DNA of 27,577 bases, from the NCBI GenBank assembly GCA_910589425.1, contig CAJUSZ010000031.1:1-27577 (forward strand), read 5' to 3'. Shown here piece by piece: positions 22,918-27,577 of the stretch. The stretch is from an uncultured Muribaculaceae bacterium. GTDB lineage: Bacteria > Bacteroidota > Bacteroidia > Bacteroidales > Muribaculaceae. Both the position numbers and the translations under genes were made by a program. The notes under the pieces were generated by a model. The model searched no databases, was not told the origin of the DNA, and saw nothing but the letters and a program-made list of their open reading frames with translations. Numbering within the stretch: the first letter of the stretch is position 1; every line of letters starts with the position of its first letter.

Positions 22918-23511
22918 ATGGACAAGAAAAAGAAGCGAATTGCCCAGTGGCTGCCGCTGCTGTTTGCCGCCCTTTTCCTTCCTTTCGCCGCAGCTTGCGA
23001 CAAGGATTCGGAGAAGGAGAAAGAGCCGCCGGCTCCGCCGGTCGAGTTTGGTGCCGAAGTGGTGGATTTTAAGTGTTCTTATCAAGAAAACACCAACTGG
23101 GAGCGGCGCAATATGGTATGTGTTGTGGATTACAATGCCGAAAGCGGAAAGCTGGCAATCGCCGTAGACAACTTCGGCTGCTTCTTCCGCAATCCCATCG
23201 CGGATGCGACCTACATATTCCAGAATTCCGGCAATGTGCTTCAGCTGATGCCTTTGGTGCGCATCGCGTCCTCTGACGAGGATGGATCCTACAATTACTT
23301 TTGCAGCGCCAGATGGGAAATCGAGATCGCAGCCCCGGGCGAGTATGCCGTCTATCTGGGAAATTTGTTGGGATATTCCAAAGATTCCGAGATAGAGGAG
23401 ATCAAGCATGCATATTTCCGTCTGCTGCTGCCCCTGAAACTTGATCTGACAAAAGATCTGCACAGTGTAATCAATGGTGAACAAGGAGGATTCCGTTATG
23501 AATATTTTTAA
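22918..23511 (+). CDS. Small surface-type lipoprotein, paralogue of its neighbours
   Basis: This 197-residue protein has a lipoprotein signal (MDKKKKRIAQWLPLLFAALFLPFAAAC, Cys27) followed by DKDSEKEKE, an acidic/lysine tract like those that send Bacteroidetes lipoproteins to the cell surface, and a Pro linker. The body has MVCVVDYNAESGKLAIAVDN, a Cys-Phe-Phe segment, an SGNVLQLMP strand, and WEIEIAAPGEYAVYLGN, matching the pattern of the genes on either side. It ends in LDLTKDLHSV, again parallel to the next gene. No enzymatic motif. Its last 14 bases overlap the next gene, and it starts 8 bp after the tail of the previous one, so all are one transcript. Function unknown. Confidence 0.78.
   Translation: MDKKKKRIAQWLPLLFAALFLPFAAACDKDSEKEKEPPAPPVEFGAEVVDFKCSYQENTNWERRNMVCVVDYNAESGKLAIAVDNFGCFFRNPIADATYIFQNSGNVLQLMPLVRIASSDEDGSYNYFCSARWEIEIAAPGEYAVYLGNLLGYSKDSEIEEIKHAYFRLLLPLKLDLTKDLHSVINGEQGGFRYEYF
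23483..23490 (+). promoter_or_regulatory. Strong Shine-Dalgarno sequence
   Basis: AAGGAGGA lies 7 bases before the ATG at 23498, inside the end of the upstream gene. Most genes in this window have no such sequence. It supports 23498 over the in-frame GTG-like start at 23474 and fits translational reinitiation between overlapping genes. Confidence 0.55.
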
Positions 23512-24091
23512 GATAATAAGGCGCACACTGCCGATGCTCGCCATGATATTTGCGGGCGCACTCTTCGTCAGTAGCTGCGACAAAGAGGACAACGAACCGG
23601 CTCCGCCCGCAAAGGAGCCAACAGAAACAGTAAAGCCGCTGAATCTGCTTGATTTCAGATATGAGGTGGTAAAGGAACATCGCAATGGCTATGACCTGTC
23701 GCCTGATTTCAAGATTGTGTTTGACTACTCGGTCCGGACCGGAATCCTTTCAGTAGATCTGAGTCCTATCTCCATGCCTGATGTATGGGATCCGATCGTG
23801 TCAAAAGTGATCGACGACGGCGATGCGATTTCAATTCTATCAGCTTTCTGCGCGGGATGGCTCCACGACAGCTACCCTCCTGCCTACAGACTGCAATGGA
23901 GCATCTATGTCGGGGACAAAGATTTCAGCAAGATCAAGATACATCGTCCGTCAAACACCCTGACAGCGGACAGTTTCAAATTATATCCCTACCGCAACGA
24001 ATGGCTTGATTTCGACATCGACCTCTCCGAAGACTTCCATTTCGTTTACAATCCAGGCGAAGACGCCATACTCTTAAATCCAGACAAATGA
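23498..24091 (+). CDS. Small surface-type lipoprotein, paralogue of its neighbours
   Basis: This 197-residue protein has a lipoprotein signal (MNIFKIIRRTLPMLAMIFAG ... SSC, Cys27) followed by DKEDNE, a likely surface-export signal. The body contains LNLLDFRYEVV, FKIVFDYSVRTGILSVDLS, a DGDAISILSAF strand, YRLQWSIYVG and FDIDLSEDFHFVYNP, the same order of elements as the 22918 and 22272 products, so the three appear to be paralogues of one beta-rich family. Start choice: the ATG at 23498 gives a clean signal and has a strong Shine-Dalgarno; a longer frame from 23474 adds eight residues. Its stop overlaps the next start (ATGA). No known function. Confidence 0.78.
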   Translation: MNIFKIIRRTLPMLAMIFAGALFVSSCDKEDNEPAPPAKEPTETVKPLNLLDFRYEVVKEHRNGYDLSPDFKIVFDYSVRTGILSVDLSPISMPDVWDPIVSKVIDDGDAISILSAFCAGWLHDSYPPAYRLQWSIYVGDKDFSKIKIHRPSNTLTADSFKLYPYRNEWLDFDIDLSEDFHFVYNPGEDAILLNPDK

Positions 24092-24624
24092 AAAAATTCC
24101 TGTATATAGCGCTGCTGGCGATCATCCCGATCGCACTGAACTCATGCAGCGATGATTCCGGTCCGGAAGAACCGGACGCTCCGGAATACAGAAGCATGAA
24201 TCCGATGAACTCCCGGCTGAAAGAGATTTCCGACCCCGGTGAGTACGGAACCATCATCCTCAACTTCTACGGCTCCACGATAGGAGTTACCATCAACGGG
24301 ATCGACGTGGGAAGAGAGATGGCGGACATAAAACTGGCCGGCGGTCTCTCAGACTCAGGCGACGTCATGGATCTCGAGCTGACCTACGGCACACCCGAAG
24401 GAGCGGCGGCCTCGATCCAGCCCGGCGTATATTCCCTGACGAACTATTTCGAGTATGTGCCCGACGACATGCTTTCGTTCGACCGGCTCGTATGCGCCGT
24501 CAACCTGCGCCTCAGGAACATCAACGCCGGCACCGATGGCGGGAACGATCCAATATGCGACCGGATCGCCGTGCATCGGAAAACGAGCTACGCCGAACCG
24601 ATCCTGCGGATCAAACTGGACTGA
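24088..24624 (+). CDS. Small lipoprotein of unknown function
   Basis: This 178-residue protein has a lipoprotein signal (MKKFLYIALLAIIPIALNSC, Cys20) followed by SDDSGPEEPD, an acidic tract typical of surface-exposed Bacteroidetes lipoproteins. The body (YGTIILNFYGSTIGVTINGIDVG, DVMDLELTYGTPEGAAASIQPGVYSL, LRLRNINAG) looks beta-rich with one PGVYSL turn; it is only loosely like the preceding paralogues and may be a divergent or different family. It overlaps the previous gene by 4 bp and is the last gene before a strong terminator. GC content is closer to the core genes than that of the first members of the cluster. Confidence 0.78.
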   Translation: MKKFLYIALLAIIPIALNSCSDDSGPEEPDAPEYRSMNPMNSRLKEISDPGEYGTIILNFYGSTIGVTINGIDVGREMADIKLAGGLSDSGDVMDLELTYGTPEGAAASIQPGVYSLTNYFEYVPDDMLSFDRLVCAVNLRLRNINAGTDGGNDPICDRIAVHRKTSYAEPILRIKLD

Positions 24625-24648
24625 GCCACGACACACTCTCTGATTCAT

Positions 24649-24690
24649 CCTCTCCCCCGCACGCTGAGCGTGCGGGGGAGAGGCCGTTTT
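24649..24690 (+). terminator. Strong intrinsic terminator with a 16-bp perfect stem
   Basis: CCTCTCCCCCGCACGC (24649-24664) pairs perfectly with 24668-24683 around the 3-nt loop TGA, followed by CCG and TTTT at 24687-24690. It closes the lipoprotein cluster. The stem is unusually long and GC-rich for this window. Confidence 0.9.
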
Positions 24691-24734
24691 CTCAGGGCTG
24701 CAATATTCCGGCCTCCGGCTACGTTATTTAGCTG

Positions 24735-26732
24735 ATGAAGATGAAGATTGACATACTGCGGAGTCTCTGCATACTGACAGCAGCCGTCGGACTGGCTCTC
24801 GCCATGGGCGCCTGCAAGTCGGCAAAACTGTCCACAGCCAACGAGCAGCTTGAACGCGGCGAATTTTTCGACGCGTCAAAAACATACCGCAAGGTCTACA
24901 ACAAACTGACCAAGAGGGAAGACCGCCCCCTGCGCGGAGAAGTGGCCTACAAGCTGGCCACCTGCTACAGGCGGCTCAATCAGCCGGCACGCGCCGCGGC
25001 GGCTTATCAGAACGCCATCAGATATGAATATCCCGACTCCACGGCATATTATTACCTCGCACGCTCCCTGCAGGCCGACGGCAAATATGCCCAGGCGCTT
25101 GAAGCATATACCGATTTCCTGCGCCTCTCGCCCGACGACGAGCTTGCCAAGGAGGGAGCGAGGGGGTGCCGCATGGCGATTCAGGCGAAAAAATCCCCGA
25201 AGAGCCGCTATGTGGTGAAAAACGCCAAACTGTTCAACTCCCGCCGGGCGGATTTCGCCCCGATGTTTCTCGACAAGAATCTCGACCAGCTCTATTTCAC
25301 ATCGTCTACCGAGAAAGCGATGGGCGACAACAAGTCCGAGATCACGGGCATGAAGAAGAGCGACATATATGTCAGCAAGAAGAACGAACGCGGCGAATGG
25401 CAGCGTCCCGAGCCTGCGGAAGGGGAACTCAACACGGAGATGGACGAGGGGATAGTCAGCTTCAGCCCCGACGGGCAGACGATGTATCTGACCAAAGCCA
25501 GACGGTCGCCCACGTCAAACACCAGCGTGGAGATCTACACGTCACGACGCAGCGACGCCACATGGAGCGCCGCTCAGAAATATGAGATCACGGCCGACAC
25601 GATCTCGGCCGTGGGTCATCCGGCGGTCTCGCCCGACGGGAAATTCCTCTATTTCACCTCCGACATGCCCGGAGGATACGGAGGCAAGGATATATGGCGC
25701 GTGGCTATCGGCGAACGCATAGGCTCTCTCGAGAACCTCGGCCCGCAGATCAACACTCCGGGCGACGAGATGTTTCCCTACATGCGCGCCGACACACTGC
25801 TCTATTTCTCTTCCGACGGCCACCCCGGGTTCGGCGGGCTGGACATGTTCAAGGCCACGCTCAATTCCACACGCGACCGCTGGAGCGTGGAGAATCTCGG
25901 CCTGCCCCTCAACTCGCCAGGCGACGACTTCGGAATCACGTTCGGCAGCGGGGAGAGCGGTTTCTTCAGCTCCAACCGCGGCGACGGAAGAGGCTACGAC
26001 CACATCTACTCTTTCGAGCTTCCCGAACTCAAGATCACGATCTCGGGATGGGTGATGGACAAGGATGAGGAGCCTGTCCCCAAAGCGGTGATACGCATCG
26101 TGGGCGACGACGGCAGCAACCAGAAAGAGGTTGCGCGCGACGACGGATCGTTCTCGTTCAAGCTCGAACGCGGGGTGAAATATGTGATGATGGCCGGCGC
26201 CAAAGGCTACCTGAACGTGAAGCAGGAATTCGAGTCCGACACAGCCGAGGAGGATGCCGACTATGCCGTCGACTTCATACTCGCCTCGATAAGCAAGCCT
26301 CAGGTGGTGGAGAATATTTTCTATGATTTCGACAAAGCATCGCTCAGGCCCGAATCCCGGCAGGCTCTCGACGAGATGGCGCAGATGCTGCGCGACAATC
26401 CCAACGTAACGATCGAGATGGCGGCGCATACAGACCGGAAAGGTACCGACCAATACAACATCAGCCTATCGGAAAGACGGGCGAAGAGTGTGGTGGACTA
26501 TCTCATCGCCGCCGGCATCGCGCCCGACAGGCTGAAATGGCAGGGCTACGGCAAGAGCCGTCCGAAGACCGTTACGAAACGCATCAACCGGGAATACCCG
26601 CAGTTTCCCGAAGGCACGCTGCTCGACGAGAATTTCGTGCTGACTCTTTCCGACGAAGACCGCGAGGCCGCCGACCAGATCAACCGCCGCACAGAGTTTC
26701 AGGTTACATCGATCGATTACGAGATGTTCTGA
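24735..26732 (+). CDS. PorE-like OmpA family lipoprotein (TPR, beta-propeller, carboxypeptidase-regulatory-like, OmpA)
   Basis: This 665-residue protein has the domain order of PorE, a type IX secretion component that binds peptidoglycan: a lipoprotein signal (ALAMGAC, Cys27), TPR-like helices (about 33-155), a PD40/WD40-type beta-propeller (about 175-430, with repeated SPDGKFLYFTSDMPGGYGGKDIW-like blades), a carboxypeptidase-regulatory-like domain (about 432-525) and an OmpA C-terminal domain (about 527-661: IFYDFDKASLRPESRQALD, AAHTDRKGTDQYNISLSERRA, GYGKSRP). The OmpA domain carries the insertion before RRTEFQV that is common in Bacteroidetes. Family architecture is certain; that it works in T9SS is inferred from architecture and from nearby genes with sorting-type C-termini. 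A second in-frame ATG at 24741 is also possible. No clear promoter was seen in 24691-24734. Confidence 0.88.
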   Translation: MKMKIDILRSLCILTAAVGLALAMGACKSAKLSTANEQLERGEFFDASKTYRKVYNKLTKREDRPLRGEVAYKLATCYRRLNQPARAAAAYQNAIRYEYPDSTAYYYLARSLQADGKYAQALEAYTDFLRLSPDDELAKEGARGCRMAIQAKKSPKSRYVVKNAKLFNSRRADFAPMFLDKNLDQLYFTSSTEKAMGDNKSEITGMKKSDIYVSKKNERGEWQRPEPAEGELNTEMDEGIVSFSPDGQTMYLTKARRSPTSNTSVEIYTSRRSDATWSAAQKYEITADTISAVGHPAVSPDGKFLYFTSDMPGGYGGKDIWRVAIGERIGSLENLGPQINTPGDEMFPYMRADTLLYFSSDGHPGFGGLDMFKATLNSTRDRWSVENLGLPLNSPGDDFGITFGSGESGFFSSNRGDGRGYDHIYSFELPELKITISGWVMDKDEEPVPKAVIRIVGDDGSNQKEVARDDGSFSFKLERGVKYVMMAGAKGYLNVKQEFESDTAEEDADYAVDFILASISKPQVVENIFYDFDKASLRPESRQALDEMAQMLRDNPNVTIEMAAHTDRKGTDQYNISLSERRAKSVVDYLIAAGIAPDRLKWQGYGKSRPKTVTKRINREYPQFPEGTLLDENFVLTLSDEDREAADQINRRTEFQVTSIDYEMF

Positions 26733-26745
26733 TTCCGCCTGACGT

Positions 26746-27435
26746 TCAGACAAAATCCTCGATCGTGAAGTTCATGAAGCGGTTGAACCGGAAAGCCTGC
26801 TCCACGTAAGGGGAAAGAACCTTTGCCAACGGCCAGGACGAAAGCAGAGCCTCGTCCACCGGCCCGGAGGCGATGAAATTCCGCGGCCGCAGATAACCGA
26901 TGTAGGGCCAGTCTTTGGGAAATCCCTTGGGAGCGGTCTTGAGCGGATCGTCTCCGAGCGTGGGGAAAAGTTTCCTGAAGCCGGGATCCTCCACGATGGA
27001 CCTGTATTCATCGATCTCGTCAAAGACGGCTTGCCTTATCGCTTTCAGCACGGCAGGCGGATGTCCGATAGTGCCGGCCGCGAAAAATATATTGTCGGGT
27101 TCGAGATGCAGATAATACCCGCATGTGATCCCTTTCTTGCCGAGCGGCGGGTTCACAAATATCCCTATATGGGTTTTGTAAGGAGTCTTGTCGGAAGAGA
27201 ACCGCGTGTCGCGGTATATGCGGTAAGTGCAGTCGGCCGGAGTGAGCCTCGCCGCCTCGGGATTGACCGCCGCCACGGCAGCGATCATGCTGTCGGCAAT
27301 GGCCGACGTGATCTTCTTGACTTCGAGATACTCGCTTTTGTGGTCCGCGAACCACTCGCGGTTGTTGTTGACACGCAGACGCCGCAGAAAATCAAGCAGA
27401 CGGCATATTCCTGATTCATCAGTGGACGGTTTCAT
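26746..27435 (-). CDS. DUF2461 domain-containing protein (TIGR02453 family)
   Basis: This 229-residue protein matches the DUF2461/TIGR02453 family of unknown function: LLDFLRRLRVNNNREWFADHKSEY at the start, then the conserved YRIYRDTRFSSDKTPYKTHIGIFV, GYYLHLEPDNIFFAAGTIGHPP, and a KGFPKDWPYIGYLRPRNF segment. It is probably cytoplasmic; no signal peptide. Length is normal and the ATG at 27435 matches the family start. It converges on the PorE-like gene with 13 bp between the stop codons and no visible terminator. A -7-type box lies at 27468-27461, and the 5' untranslated region includes two copies of a 9-bp tandem repeat. Confidence 0.93.
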   Translation of the reverse strand: MKPSTDESGICRLLDFLRRLRVNNNREWFADHKSEYLEVKKITSAIADSMIAAVAAVNPEAARLTPADCTYRIYRDTRFSSDKTPYKTHIGIFVNPPLGKKGITCGYYLHLEPDNIFFAAGTIGHPPAVLKAIRQAVFDEIDEYRSIVEDPGFRKLFPTLGDDPLKTAPKGFPKDWPYIGYLRPRNFIASGPVDEALLSSWPLAKVLSPYVEQAFRFNRFMNFTIEDFV

Positions 27436-27436
27436 A

Positions 27437-27458
27437 TTTAGAGCTTTTAGAGCTTTTG
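27437..27458. repeat. 9-bp tandem repeat in the leader of the DUF2461 gene
   Basis: TTTAGAGCT occurs twice in a row (27437-27445 and 27446-27454) followed by a partial TTTG. It lies just upstream of the minus-strand ATG at 27435. Confidence 0.75.
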
Positions 27459-27460
27459 CG

Positions 27461-27468
27461 CAAAATTA
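27461..27468 (-). promoter_or_regulatory. Probable -7 box of the DUF2461 gene
   Basis: On the minus strand this reads TAATTTTG, an exact TAnnTTTG match, 25 bp before the ATG. No matching TTTG was found at the usual upstream distance, so the promoter is incomplete by sequence. The remaining bases to 27577 show nothing else. Confidence 0.5.
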
Positions 27469-27577
27469 GTTATTTTTCCCGACACAATACGGCTCCTGCC
27501 AAGGCCTGACCCGGGCCGAGGGCACGGCTCTTTCATTTAAAAATTAGATAATCGCATAATTCCCTTACCCGATTCAA

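Noticed and set aside
22828..23685. A 285-codon minus-strand frame across the lipoprotein cluster
   Set aside because: It lies opposite two genes with clear lipoprotein signals and has no recognisable features.
25542..26453. A 303-codon minus-strand frame inside the PorE-like gene
   Set aside because: Antisense shadow of conserved propeller and OmpA coding sequence; composition rich in His and Val with no domain pattern.

Overview
The window is chromosomal DNA from a member of the Bacteroidales, most likely a gut Muribaculaceae-type organism. Evidence: promoters of the Bacteroidetes form (TTTG, about 20 bp, TAnnTTTG), start codons mostly without Shine-Dalgarno sequences, many short Cys-Asp/Ser lipoprotein signals, a fimbrillin pair, a BspA-type leucine-rich repeat protein, a GSCFA protein, a fused DAHP synthase/chorismate mutase, and a PorE-like OmpA lipoprotein. 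The family-level placement is inferred from gene content, not from a database search.

Layout. (1) 1-8910: one long co-directional run with small gaps: a promoter and structured leader, a DeaD-type RNA helicase, a DUF3256 protein, gltX, waaA, a coiled-coil membrane protein, a GSCFA protein and DAHP synthase/chorismate mutase. This is core RNA, translation, lipid A-Kdo and aromatic metabolism. (2) 8981-12390: a promoter covered by a perfect inverted repeat, then three secreted proteins that share an N-terminal motif, closed by a strong terminator. (3) 12411-15006: a tRNA-Leu(CAA) with its own promoter and terminator, followed at once by an AT-rich restriction-modification pair read from a promoter so close to the start codon that the mRNA should be nearly leaderless. 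(4) 15104-17501: a secreted BspA-like protein with its own promoter and a bidirectional terminator. (5) 17519-19665, minus strand: a fimbrial anchor-like (DUF5119) lipoprotein followed by a fimbrillin. (6) 19737-19945: a non-coding element of nested inverted repeats that looks like a MITE. (7) 20019-20984: a Na+/Ca2+ exchanger. (8) 21143-24690: a run of small secreted and lipoprotein genes, several of them paralogous and visibly decaying. (9) 24735-26732: a PorE-like lipoprotein. (10) 26746-27435, minus strand: a DUF2461 protein.

The most notable items are: the branched leader RNA in front of the helicase; the nested-palindrome element at 19737-19945; the tRNA-linked, near-leaderless R-M operon with the nuclease gene first; and the decaying lipoprotein array. 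In that array one gene has a TGA exactly where a conserved glycine of its C-terminal sorting-type domain should be, one gene survives only as its tail, and one has lost the same tail by a one-base frameshift. No CRISPR array, transposase, integrase or rRNA gene was seen.
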